This document shows, one piece after another, positions 1 to 11,682 of a DNA stretch of 64,000 nt. A program made the position numbers and the translations under genes. The notes below the pieces were generated by a model. The model made no database searches, was not told where the DNA came from, and was given only the letters and a program-made list of their open reading frames with translations. The DNA comes from Marisa cornuarietis (lineage: Eukaryota; Mollusca; Gastropoda; Architaenioglossa; Ampullariidae), in assembly GCA_004794655.1 (NCBI GenBank), contig SMMW01000559.1, forward strand, positions 1,054,001 to 1,118,000, given 5' to 3'. How positions within the stretch are numbered: position 1 is the stretch's first letter; every line of letters starts with the position of its first letter.

Positions 1-1169
1 AAATGATGTGCAGGAATGAAAGGATTAATTTCAAGTATTACCAGGTACGTTTTGTCGTGAGAACACTCCTACCTGTACAAAGCAATAATCTAAAAAAGTG
101 GAGTCATCACTTTGTACGTGCTAGTTGAAGTGGTTGTGCTCTTTGCTGTTCTACACCATCGTATTCTTCAATCAGGTAAAATTTGAACCCTATGTTATTA
201 TCTTGTGTTACGATGGCGTTTCTTGTATATGTATCATGTAAGCTTAATGCTTTTAAAAATTGATTTACTTAGAAAAACGTTTACAAGCGTGAAGACTATG
301 TAATATACAAAATTTGTGTCTGGATTTTGTACAATGAAAGACATAATGCAGCCATATTATAGATTACTTTAAAATTATGCCAACGGATGAAAGACGAAGA
401 AGATAAACTATAAATAATATATAAAAAAAAACGTGTTCTGTGTTTTCTTTGTGACTGTTTTCTTTGGAGGATCTAAAACACATACGTCAACATTAACACA
501 GAAAAAAACAAAGCAGGATAAGAGAAAGTTTTCTGTGTTTTATGTTACTTCTAACTTCCAGAAAAAATATTTTAAACATTTTGTAACCAAAAAACCGACA
601 ATTCGAGACTATCCGTTTATAGTGTGCAGTAATACGACTATATTGCTTGAACAACGACCTTTCGACTAAATACAATTTATTTTTCTATTATTTTTGCATA
701 GTAACAGCTACGCCATTTTTCTGAGTTTGGGCTAGTGCAGACACGATAGGACTTTGTCAATTAGTGTTTATCGCCGAGCCACAAACTAAGGCTTTGTAAC
801 ACGGGCAAGGCAGTCGGCTCTGAAAAAATGCAGAAGGAAAAAAGACGAGATTTGAATACAAATATAGGACAAAGCTATATTGGTGACAAACGCTCTAACT
901 ACAGACTTCCTCGTGATTGTCCGTGACTAACCGACTCGCTCTGACACGATAGAAGGAAAACAGCTGAATGGTTGTTGACACGAGTACATAGAGGAGACTC
1001 TCTCTCAAAGTTAGTCTTTTTTCTGTTTCAAATACAATTAAAACATTTATGATACAGGTGTAGAAAGGAGTAAATGTGTTTAATCACGCTTCGCGGTGTA
1101 GGGGTTGGGGGGGGGGAAGGTCTTACTCATCTCCTACCAGGTCAACAAATGTGTACCGTGTTCTTTAAA
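1..1169. other. No confident gene
   Basis: AT-rich sequence with short chance open frames. Two short segments ending CAG before GTACGT (about 44) and CAG before GTAAAA (about 175) could be terminal exons of an off-window plus-strand gene, but the coding signal is too short to call. Confidence 0.4.
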
Positions 1170-1640
1170 GGGCACGATCGAACTTCTACATGTTGCGTTC
1201 ACCACCCAGGGTGTTGAAGGGAACACATGAACGTCGTAAAGTCTCCGAAAACCCGTGTGTTCTGATTACTGGACGGCCAAACATGCACGTGTGCTCTTGC
1301 AGTCATCGCCGAGCGAGAGCACTTCAACAACGCCAGGTTACCGGAAGTATCTACCATGTTAGTGTGTTCTTGTAATTACCGTCGAGCGTGCTGAACATAA
1401 CATGAACGCCGTCAACGTCACCGGAGACCCTGACTGTTCTAATTATAGAACGGCGGCAATGTTAGTGTGTTCTTGCAGTCGCGCCCTAGCGTGCTGAACA
1501 GAACACATGAATGCCGCCAGGTCACCGGAAGCCTTCACTAGATTTTACTTGAAGCCGCACGATCGTCAATGTGTTCTTACAATTACCACCATGTGTTCTG
1601 AACAGAACATATAAAAGACGCCGTTTAAACTGTCTCCAAA
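1170..1640. repeat. Degenerate tandem repeat of about 105 bp
   Basis: The best-preserved units start near 1358, 1464 and 1568. Each contains GTGTGTTCTTGCAGTC, AGCGTGCTGAACAGAACACA, TGAACGCCG and GTCACCGGAAGCC with variations; shorter, rearranged units occupy 1170-1357. It ends at TGTTCTGAACAGAACATATA and TATAAAAG (about 1609-1616). It lies downstream of the fibrinogen-related gene. Confidence 0.65.
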
Positions 1641-1758
1641 CACCAAAAACTTCTATAGAATTAGCACTGAAAATGCATACGTCCAGGATCTAGAGCGGTC
1701 AGTTTCCAAAAAAAAACAAAAAAAAAAACGAGCAGCTTTCGAAGAGATGATCTGAACT

Positions 1759-2794
1759 CTAACTAGTGTAGTCATAGTGGTTGACCAGGTACATATACAG
1801 TTTGTAAGGCGCCTTGTTGGCCATGGAGATGGTCCAGAACGCCTCGTTCGGAATGCCTGCGCGAAGATCCTTGGCCGGCAGTAGAAAGGGACCCGTTGGG
1901 TTGCCTAGCGTACAGTTTTCGCCTTTGAACCACCAACCAGCTTGGTGGCGACTCGCACAGTCAAGGGCGGAGTTGTCGTCGTTGTCTTTGTCGGGTGTAC
2001 TGAAATGGGCGCCATTCGAAGGCGAAAGGCTGTCCCCGAGTAGGCCTTCGATGACTGCGGGGTCAAAGGTTAAGCGGTAGAAATTAGCCTCGTCAGCCAC
2101 TACAAAATGGCTATACACTTGCTCCATGAGCTCGTCTTGAAGAGTTCTTATGCGTATTCTATAAAAAGAAAAGAAAAAAGGAATGAGATGGGGAGGGGGA
2201 GGAAGGGGAAGCAGACGGAAGAGCAGAGAGGCACACAGATTTTTAATAATGTAAATATGTACATCATCGTCCCTTATTTGTAAGGTACAGGAGCTATACC
2301 GGGAACTCGTCCTCCTGAGCAATTACAGCGAGTGACAAAGTGAGGCGAGGGTACTAAAAAGAGGAAGACGACAGCTTCTGCTGCCACTTACCTCATCTCG
2401 TAGTCATTGCTGGTTGTGATAGCGTGGATGTTGTCCAGGCCCAGCCAGTACTCAGGCGCGCTCACGTCGCCGAAGCCGTTTTTGTAGTCGTTCCAGGTGC
2501 GAGCGAAGCTGAGCGTGTTGTCCTGGCGGTTGAGGATGTAGGTGCGAGGGTTGACGATCATGCGGCAGAAGACGTCGAAAGGCTTGCTGGCCATTTCAGG
2601 CATGATGGTGTAGATGCCGTCCTTACGGTAGTTGGCAAGGAAGTAACCATGGTTACAGTCTGTGCAAATTGCATTAGAAGTTAACGCGAAATCGCAGCCA
2701 AGAAGTACATTGAAAGTTTCGAAAGGTAAGATACAAACTATTTATGCCGTTAAATGACTGCACAAGGGAAATGCTATAATGAGGACCACGCCCA

Positions 2795-2839
<45 letters not shown>

Positions 2840-5382
2840 AATTTGCATAAATCACAATCAGTACACAGACGTATTCAGAATGCATAGTGCACCACAAGAA
2901 AAAAAATCAGTCAGCAGACAGACCGATAGAAACAATATTCCTGACTTTTGTAGTTGTACAGCAGCGAACAACTAAGCGCGGAGCGTCAAACAGTAGCGCC
3001 CAAATTTCCCATTATCATTCATTCATTTCGTCGTTCATTCATCTCTTGACTGATACCAGTTAACGACTGGTTATGTCGGTCCACTGGTACTATAGTTGTC
3101 GTGGGGGCGTGGGGACAGCTGGATGGCTACATCGGTTGACAAGGCTTGCAATTTGGGTCTGTCTTGAGGGGTGGTGAGCTGGTTCTGCATGGAATGACCA
3201 GTCCCCTCCGTTGTGTTTGCAAGGCCTTTCTTCCTCTATCCACCTTGGCGTTGACTTCCCCTCTCCCGCCCTCAAATCCGCCTCCAAAGCTTCATGAAGG
3301 TCTTCGAGTGTTGTGCCGGGTCACATGGTCGAACCAAACCAGTTTACGTCGCTTCTTTTTTATTTCCTTGTTTTGAATTGATGTAGTGTTTTTATTTCTG
3401 TTACTTAGTCCAAGGGCTAGATGAAAAAGTATAACTTTTGCTTATTATGTTACCCTCGTAAATAAAAATTTGTCGTTTATCACAGTCGCAAAGGGTGTTC
3501 CTGGTGGCTCATACGACCATGCTCCGGCTTTGCGCTCCACCAAGCACGTGGTCTCAAATGCCTGTATTCTTTCCATTTCAGCAAGCAGACTCCACATCTC
3601 ACACCCTCACAGGACGTCTGGAGATACAAGGGACAGCAGTCTACACTTCCTGTGCCATTTTCTGTCCACTTCAATTGTATTGGCAAATACAAAGTTTGGC
3701 TTTAGTTCCGCATTCTGACCGAAGTTCTAACTTCTAATGTCCCAAACTCTCGCCCCAAAACCAATGGTTTGATGTGGCTTTTCGCACACAACTTTGCCAA
3801 CCTTCATCCAACGGCGTTTGTTCGGTTAAGAAGAGTCTTAAAGCATATCGGTGATCACTTGATCTTTGTAACTGTACACTCAATGTCAGAACAGTGGTTA
3901 ATTAAGTGCTGACCCCTCACCTCTCATGGGTGTGGAGCAGTTACTCCCCAGATAGCCCGCTGGACAGGAACAAGATCCGTCCTCTCGAATGGTGCCACCA
4001 TTTTGACAGGCGGACGTCTGAAATAATGAAATAAGGACCTTTCTGGATAAAGGTAAAAAGGTAAAGGTCATCATAAACTTTTTTGTTAGGTCGTGTGGTC
4101 GGTGTGGAGAGTGAAGTATTAGAGACCTCAATATTCTCGGGATCAGCTTTATATGAGGGTTGTGCCCATCTCTCCCTCGCTGCTTTACCTTTCCCGACCC
4201 TTTATGGAGTTAGATATCCATTCCCGACAGAGTGTCGAACCAGCATGCTCCTTGGTTTGGATGCCAGTGTTTTAATCACTCGACTATCCGCTTTCCCTTT
4301 TCTGGATATGGGTTGCTATTGAAAGTTATCCCCCATCCCCTGTTTACTTCATGTGGCGTTAGTAAAGTTTTAGCAATAAATCAGTGTCTATTATATTCAA
4401 TTAGCCTTCAGGCCAAGAATTCTAATTAAAGATCCCAAATCAAAATATTTTAAGGTGAAAATAAAGTGAACACATTAATCTGAAAGAAATGAAAACTAGA
4501 TGAGCTGAACCACTCGTAGTTAACAAGAAACATTTAATTTGATGAACATGAAAGTTGATGCATACTTTTGGTATAACATTTCATAACAAAGACACAAACT
4601 AACGAATCAAAGATTATGAGTTGGTTTCAAGTGGTATATCAGTTATATTAGAATCCCGCACAACCTTACATTTATTCAATTTTCTTTTGTGCTGTTTAAT
4701 TCTGGTTAAGAGTTTCTTTTCTCGTATTGTTGTGTCTCCTGACATGGTGATCAGCTATGTTGTGTCTAAAGTTCTTCCTTTGTTTTATGTGTGTGTTTGA
4801 CTGTTTGGGGAGGGGGAGGAGACGCAACTGACGCATGTAATTAATAAACACAAACCGTCTGCTGCTTGTCATTCACTTTTTTCATTATATTTTTTCTCTT
4901 TCCTTCTCTTTAATCTAATTAAGATAATATACAGTATATGCACTATGCGTTGTGTTCAATACACAATCTGCATTTAAAATGTGTAATAAAAAATCTTCAT
5001 GTTAGGGAAGTGTGTGTGTGGGGGGAGATCACTTAAATGTTACAGATCTCTCAGGAACAAGCGTCAGCCACCTTACCAAATCGTAATGCTCGTATCCTGC
5101 TGTCGATTCCATGTTGGAACAATTGGAGGAGGATGCCTGCGTTCCCATGGTGCATCGCTTCGTGATGGGATCGTACAGGAAGGATCGACATCCAGCGTCC
5201 GGCGGGCAATTAGCTGCGCACTGCAGCTTACTGCTGAACTCATACGTGGCGTTGACTCGCAGCTGCGTTTTCAGAGCCATGCCCGGGCACTGCCTGGCCT
5301 TCTGGAAGATTTTGACATTCAGCGTGGCGGCCGCCAGTGGGAGAATGAGCAAGACTTGGATGCCAGGCACCAGACCTTTCAT
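1759..5382 (-). CDS. Secreted PAN/EGF-like/fibrinogen-related domain protein (4 exons)
   Basis: Coding exons are 5077-5382, 3921-4017, 2392-2659 and 1759-2158; all have GT-AG borders and phases 0, 1 and 2 agree, giving 356 residues. The start at 5382 (MKGLVPG) opens a hydrophobic signal peptide. Residues about 28-100 form a cysteine-containing PAN/apple-like module ending CRSFLYDPITKRC. Exon 2 encodes a half EGF unit with four cysteines (C106, C118, C120, C129). Residues 135-356 are a complete fibrinogen C-terminal domain: it opens DCNHGYF, has the LARTWNDYKNGFG-type core (here FARTWNDYKNGFG), the calcium loop FSTPDKDNDDN and the GWWF turn. Such proteins bind glycans or microbial surfaces, and in snails related FREPs act in haemolymph immunity. 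The PAN-plus-FReD order differs from the IgSF-FReD order of classical snail FREPs. The usual CxxxNLNG motif after WW is degenerate (CTLGNPTGPF). Role is inferred; domain calls are firm. Confidence 0.88.
2794..2838. repeat. (CA)n microsatellite
   Basis: About 22 uninterrupted CA units in intron 2 of the fibrinogen-related gene, some 135 bp upstream (in gene order, downstream of exon 2) of the exon 3 acceptor. Confidence 0.95.
3040..3375 (-). mobile_element. RTE-like LINE 3' end fragment
   Basis: The minus strand gives KRRKLVWFDHVTRHNT followed, after frame damage, by EGGRGEVNAKVDRGRKALQ-like and PHAPTTTIVPVDRHN-like sequence. This is the degenerate C-terminus of the RTE family also seen at 37823-38390. 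It lies in intron 2 of the fibrinogen-related gene. The adjacent 3480-3720 may be more of the same, but I could not recognise it. Confidence 0.5.
4049..4305 (-). mobile_element. SINE (family 2), diverged copy
   Basis: Minus-strand sequence contains GTCGAGTGATTAAAACACTG and GCTGGTTCGACACTC (tRNA-like head), GGGAAAGGTAAAGCAGCGAG, GATGGGCACAACCCTCA, GAGGTCTCTAATACTTC and ACCTTTACC. These match the body of the 45080 copy in order. It sits in the first intron of the fibrinogen-related gene, ending about 30 bp before exon 2. Confidence 0.65.
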
Positions 5383-8304
5383 CTTAGCTGTGCACACTCG
5401 GACACTCTTGGCTTGCAGAAGAGCCCCCCAAAGAGGCAGTAAGGGTGTACGTCCTCCAGTTTCCAAACGACTCGAGTTTCTAGAGTTTTCCGAGGACGTC
5501 ACTTGAGGTCGTTCACGAAAGGAAGCACGGCTCCATCCCTTTTTCTCATCCCAATAACACAACTAACGATTTCTCTCCCTCGATCGCTCCTAACGTTCAC
5601 TTGGTCAGGATATAGCAATTTGATTCCCCTTTGCGCCATTCATCAGGTTCGTTGATAATTTACGACGGTGGTCGACAAGGGAGGAGCGGTGGTACTAACA
5701 CGCTTTCATGCGCGGCGGTTTCCTCCGTGCCAGGTAATCTCGCAGGGAGGGTATGAATTAAATACAAGAAAAACAATCTTTACGGAATTTTCATGCCGCG
5801 GACTCGTGTCATGAGATTCCATTTGATGTGGAAGTCAGAAAGCTGGAGTTTTCTTTGATTCCATCGATTTCCAGGCAAAAGGAGGCGCCATTGTGACCTG
5901 GTCCATTCAGGAGCGCCAATGTTGCGGGCCGCTAATTCCCGCACAGATAAATGACCCAACGTGACGTAGATTGGAAAATGATGAATCGCCCGCTGCCAAC
6001 CACCTGTCCTGAGAGAATAAAGTGCTGGCGAACACGGGGGTCAGTTCAAGTCCAATAATCCCATCAATATTTTCTTTCTTTTCCCTTCCGCTCGTCCACC
6101 TCGTCGTCTTCCCGGCATTGTTTTCCTCAGAATAACATTTGTATGCTATTATTTAACATCGCTATCCCCTCTCCCCAACATTCCTCTTCTTCTATTTTCT
6201 TCTTACGTAAACAGAAAATCATAGTCTTATAAACATTGTACACGAATCTGAGAGCGACTACAGGGTTATCTATCACGAGAAAAAAATGATACATCAGCTT
6301 CCTTCTCCTTTCTGCAGTTTATTCACGCATCACCTTATTTAACCCTTCGGTTGTCAGAGTAGAGATGTGTGTGAGAGAGAGAGAGAACAGAATGATTAAG
6401 GGTGGCGGGTAAGAGAGGGTTGAAATTGCTTGTAACTGCAGCTCGGCCCTGCATGCTGCAGCATACTGCAAGCTGGCTGAAGATTAATGGGTTGGAGACG
6501 TCCGTAACGCCAGTGCGACGTTTCCTAACGCGACCTCTACAGCCTAGGAAAATCGTTTGCACTCGACAGTCTGGCCCCCTCCAAGACTTCTGAAAGGCGG
6601 TTGGTGACCCTAGTCATGCAATCGCTCGCCCTTTCGGCAAAAGCCACTCTGCATATTGCCGCTGTTCTGGCATCGTCGTGCAAACGTTGACCATCGTTAA
6701 CATTTCGCCTAATGAGAGACAGGAGTGCAGAAGGAGAAAGCCGTCATTTTTATAAGGCCGTAGTTCTTTATTGCTATTATCTCCAAAACCTAACATGTTT
6801 TGGCGATCTTTTCTTATTTTCTAGACCTTCATTTTTATTTATTTTGCGGCTTATTTATTTTGTAAAATTGTTCTTCATTCTTATCACACTTTATAAAAGG
6901 AAATTTTAGCTACTGTTGCCACTACCACAATACAAACTTTCACTTCCCATTTCAAATTTCTCTTACCACCAGTCTCTACATCACTGAATAACACTAAAGC
7001 ACTTTCATTTTCCATCCTTGCAGAAATCTGCCACACACACTCATACACACAGACTTATCACCCTCAATATTCCCAAGCTACAGCCAGGAATCACCTATGA
7101 TATGTGTTCCACTATAGTGCTGACACATGCACTCTACATGTCCAGCAGGTCTGAAATAAATTCCCTCTTTCTATGACTGCTAGAGATCCCAACAATGAGA
7201 TTATGATAACAGTGATAGTGATAATGAGAACAACAATATAAATCATGCACAATGTTTTATACTGTTGCTTAATTTCTGCTGGTTTGACATTCATCTTGTA
7301 TTCAACAAATATCACTCTAACATTTATTTTTCTCTTCTTACTTCTAAGTGGTGAAATAAATAGAACTTTTTTTAATGCATCCACCATGTGCAAGGATAAG
7401 ATCAAGAAATATACAGCATCACGCAGATAAGAATGCACTTAAATGAGCATAAGTAAAAAAAAACTTGAACAAAGGCAGTTCACCTGCTCACAGTTAAATC
7501 ATTTAGCTCAGTACAGACTGCACTCTGTTAGCTGATTTCCGTGTCTAAATGTGTTGATGGAGGTGATGCCATGCATAATTTTAAAACATGATTTTTAGAA
7601 CTAGATCCAGCGAAACAGAAGCATAATATGCTAGAAATGAGACCATCTTGACTCAATTCAAAAATTACTTTTGAGAGGACAAATCCTACGAAGATGATGT
7701 AGTTTTATAATATGTAAGTTTCCTTCATTACAATGTACATTGCACATTGTGATGAATAGATAAGCCAATAAAACAACAGAACAGAAATGGGGATTGAGGT
7801 ACAGTGTAAAAAAGAAAAAGAGTGGGACTGGCTGGTGGGTGATTTTATTCATAAACAATTGAGTTTTCAACCACTTCTGAAAGATTGCTGCAGACTCCCA
7901 CCTTTCACCTTCAGTAATCGGGCTTTTCCTCAGCACAGGAGCTGCATTTTAAAATGCTTTGACCCCCACCCCACCTTAGCAAATGATAACGTAAATAACA
8001 GCATGAGTTCATCCTTGTTTTGACAAATGGAACCTTTCGGAGGTAACAACTGTCAAGACTATCCTCGGAAGGATAAACAAGCAGTTAAATGCAGATCTAA
8101 CATGCTAAAAGCATAAATGTGAAAGTCTTGTCACATGACAACAGGTGTTGTCTAAGCCAGCAGAAAGAAACTCACTCATTTCACATTCAGTGAATTTTTT
8201 TAATACTCAGAAAAACAGGAATTACAGAAATGTCACAAAACTGTCCTCACCTCTACTTAATTCCATAAGTAAATGTTTAACAGCCAGCCAGTGAGTTCAC
8301 TTAA
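5383..8304. other. Intergenic region, no gene recognised
   Basis: This is upstream of the fibrinogen-related gene and downstream of LSM11. Its proximal part (5383-6100) must hold the promoter of the former. I see a short GA run near 6375-6390 and only chance open frames elsewhere. Confidence 0.5.
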
Positions 8305-11300
8305 TTAAAGCTCAGCCAGAGCAACAGCTACCACATGATCACCTCGCAACAGTACTTGATTCAAATGCCTGCACAGCAGCTTTCGGGTCTTCACCCCAAG
8401 TAGCTTAGACACCTTGCTCTCCTGAAACAAATGCATACCACTGAATGCTGAAGACACATTTTCCATCACATCTTGGCCATGAGTAAATGGTCTGTAAGAT
8501 TCCTGCAGTCTACTGGTATCCCTGAAGTGGCGTCGCGTAGATTGTTTTGTGAAACCTGAACCTGGCAAGGAGCCCTGCATATTTCCTGAAAGATCAGATG
8601 AAGACGAAGAGCAGCTGGGGACAGCCATGTCAAGATCAGATGAAGACGAAGAGTGGTTGGGGTCAGCCATGTCACTTGCTGATGGCTCTTCCTGCACTAA
8701 TTTCCACGGTGTGGCTGGATAGAATGGATCTTCACTATTTGTCTCTGTTTTACATCTGTCCTCGTTTTCCTCAGATCCAGAATCTGAGTTACTGTCTCTG
8801 TACTTCTTTTTATTGGCCTGAAATAACATGGTAACCAGATATAACTAAACTCTATACATGAAACTTCACAAAAACTCACAAATATAAAACATGTCCATAA
8901 TCCCTTCCTTCAAACAAAACGAATTTACAGTTCCTGCCTAAAGCTTTTTGCCTAGGCCATTTTGCAATCTTCTCATTTAATTTAGTGATTATTATGTTTT
9001 ACTTTTATCACGGACTTGTATTACTGGACTGCTTGCAGACGATTTTTTTCAGTGAAGTCATAGAACAAGGCTGGTTACAAATAGCTTCCGGTTTAGTCAC
9101 GTTTCAGTTGAACTACTAGAACGAGGCTGGTATATACGAAGCTTCCGGTTTATCGTCCGTGCTTTTATCATTTTGGCTTCTTGTCTTGATTTTACTATTA
9201 CTTGATAATCATGTGTCTACCTTCTTGTGCTTTCCAACAGGTTTTCGATAAATCTCATCCACGTCCATTAATGCCTGCAACAGTTTATGTTCAATTTTAC
9301 TCACGAAAATTTGCTTCATCTGTTTGTAAGTCTATGACAATGACAGCTGCAATGATTATAACAAAAACAGGGACAATGAGTGATCCAGAGAATGCTCCCA
9401 CTGAGATGTGTAACACTCTGGTAGATAGTTACCGGTGTATGATTTTGTCAAGTATTATTTAGTGGTATTTTTCCTTTTTGTATTTTAAGGGAGAGGGGTC
9501 TTGTGGGACAGAAATCTTGACTTCATTCAGTGGTGACTTTTGTAACAGTGCTCTGCCAAGATAGAGAGCTGGAGTGGTTCTGTGTGCACCAGCAGCAACA
9601 GCGCAAGAAGTGTATTGGGTTACTGTATTTACTAGTATATTCATCGCTAAAACAATATAAACTTCCTTAGATTGGTTGAGTTGCAAATGCAAGACTACAT
9701 CATGATGACACTAAGAAGTATCCTGCTGCACACTGCTCGAAGGCTAAAGAGAGGTCCGGTGTTGACAGGGGGCTGGATTGCTCCAGTCAGAGAGCACACA
9801 TACAGGGGCTGGTGGGAACTGCACAACAACAGGGGAAGGGGGCTGGAAGTTTCAGAAGAATTCTATAATTAGAGTTATAAACACCCTGGTTGGTAGTTTT
9901 GGAAGGATTCCATCAGATTCATCTGATGAGACTGAACCATCAAATTCTCCTTTACCATCCCATCCATGACTAGAGGAGTAGTAAGTGTTATCACCGTAGG
10001 AAGAGGAGTAACAACACTGATTTTAACAAGAAAGTGTACTTCTTTCATTACCACTTATATTGTGGAGATAATAAAATCAGCTTTGTCTCCTACAAACTCT
10101 GGAGTGTTATTCTTGTGTGACTGGCTCATCCCTGAATTAACCACAAATGGGGAAAAATACATGTAAGTTACACAAATAAGATGTAAAATTAAACTGTTAC
10201 CATATTCATGTGTTTATCAAAGGCAACAACAAATCCAGTACAGATTCCACGAATATTGCGAACACTGCGTGTCCAGACATGCACTTTTATTTTTTCCATG
10301 ACACTGCGCCGCAGAACACTTAGTGGCCCTTGTTGAAAACCTGAAAATAAAATAGGGTCCCAATCAGAAGTCTCCAGTACCCTTCCCCTCCACCATATAT
10401 ATGTTTATCTTATATATTTAGATTACACATGCCTTATTGCTTGCAATTTGTTGTCCTCAATTGCCAAAATAGCACTCTTAAACATTTTCCGAGGTGGACA
10501 TAATGTTTGAATAGTTGCTTAATTGCCTTAAACCTGAAGCAAATTTCATCTATACCTTTATGCTGTCATGAACGTTTCCTCCATTAAAAGGAAACTACCA
10601 ATATTTTGTAGTTATTCTACAGAATTATTTTATGAATTCAAGTCACTAATATATAAATGAAACCTGTTAGCACTTATCTGAAAGATTAATTTTTGGAACA
10701 GAAAAGGTTTCATCAACTCTTCTAATGTGTACATAATTTGTATGCAACATCTGCTTGAAAAAGTGCCAATTTAGCTGTGAAAACCTGTAAATAAGGACAT
10801 GAGTGCTGATGAATTATAAAATAAAACTAAAAGCTTTTTTTTTTAGTACCATTCTCCATTTGCGTAATGACATTGATTCTCTGCTTTCTAGTGCGATGAA
10901 TGTGACCAACAGGTCCTTTGTCTTCTTTAAATTCCTGGGTCTGCACTGTCTCTTGCTGACTGCCACTCTGACTTATAATGGACTCTGGCATTGATGTCTT
11001 TGGTGCATCTTCAATTGTAGTTTTCTTTTTCTCTTGTGAACTTTCTGTTTCTCTATTTACTTTTACAAAACCTGATTTCTCAACATGGCTTTGAAAGGAG
11101 ATAGGCAGTATCTTTTTCGTTACCTCTTGTGCTGTGACCATCTTTTTTTCTGTTACATTTTCTGTTTCGCTGTCTACTAAAATTTGCGTGTTACATGACG
11201 GTATCCTGGAGGAAGGAGCAGACGACTTTTTCCGAGATGAAGGTAAGTGAACACTAAGAAACTCTTCCACATTTTCATAAATGTCGACATTTTCTTCGTC

Positions 11301-11435
11301 ATGAATTTCCTCATTAGAATATATAGCTGCCACAGGATCGAAGATTTCGGAAGAAAAATCAACATTTTTGAAACAAGTCCATGCTTCTGAATTTTCCGTT
11401 TTAAAAGCACCCGCTTCGCTGTTGTTATCCTCCAT
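8305..11435 (-). CDS. LSM11: U7 snRNA-associated Sm-like protein LSm11 (4 exons)
   Basis: Exons 10850-11435, 10201-10340, 9221-9274 and 8305-8817 join in phases 1, 0 and 0 to give 430 residues. The Sm1 half spans residues about 211-254: KIKVHVWTR, then RGICTGFVVAFDKHMNMA and LMDVDEIYRKP, split between exons 2 and 3. The Sm2 half lies at the extreme C-terminus (RHLNQVLLRGDHVVAV, about 410-425), separated from Sm1 by a long acidic, serine-rich insert. That split Sm fold with a long insert is the hallmark of Lsm11, which replaces SmD2 in the U7 snRNP ring and recruits the histone pre-mRNA cleavage machinery. The N-terminus has FDPVAAIYS and GHIHRTRKQRINVIT, like the family's N-terminal conserved blocks. 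A 42-bp in-frame tandem duplication at 8590-8673 encodes DMADPNHSSSSSDL twice with changes. Start at 11435 is the first ATG in the open frame. Confidence 0.9.
9061..9152. repeat. Direct repeat of about 35 bp in LSM11 intron 3
   Basis: TAGAACAAGGCTGGTTACAA (9061) and TAGAACGAGGCTGGTATATA (9117), each followed by AGCTTCCGGTTTA, are spaced 56 bp apart. Confidence 0.8.
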
Positions 11436-11682
11436 TTTGACAACATATGCAAAGCTCTCCACCACTTTCGTATGTTTATTATTATTGTGTATTGGGTATA
11501 TTATTTGCTTCGACAAATACACTGCTTATTTAAGAGTACAAATTTCTTACAGGCTAAAATATAATTCTTTCCTGTAAAACTAAATAATTATATGGTTGAT
11601 ATGGTGACAAAGACGCCAAAGTTACCTCCCATTGATGAGACGTCTATAGTATTTGCTTGTCTCAGAAACATCATCTTTCAGA
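11436..11682. promoter_or_regulatory. Bidirectional promoter region between LSM11 and the CCDC166-like gene
   Basis: Only 247 bp separate the two start codons, which point away from each other, so both promoters and 5' leaders must lie here or be interleaved. I see no TATA box. The sequence just before the plus-strand ATG ends in TTTCAG and could be a 5'-UTR splice acceptor, in which case that leader extends further upstream. Confidence 0.5.

Noticed and set aside
1..180. Two short plus-strand segments (ending at about 44 and 175, both before GT) that could be exons of an upstream gene, the second hydrophobic
   Set aside because: The first is cut by the window edge and the second has a poor pyrimidine tract; together they give about 30 residues with no recognisable family.
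2424..2684. Plus-strand open frame of 86 codons
   Set aside because: It is the antisense shadow of the fibrinogen-domain exon at 2392-2659.
4999..5506. Two plus-strand open frames of 147 and 131 codons
   Set aside because: Both overlap exon 1 of the fibrinogen-related gene in antisense and lack any domain pattern.
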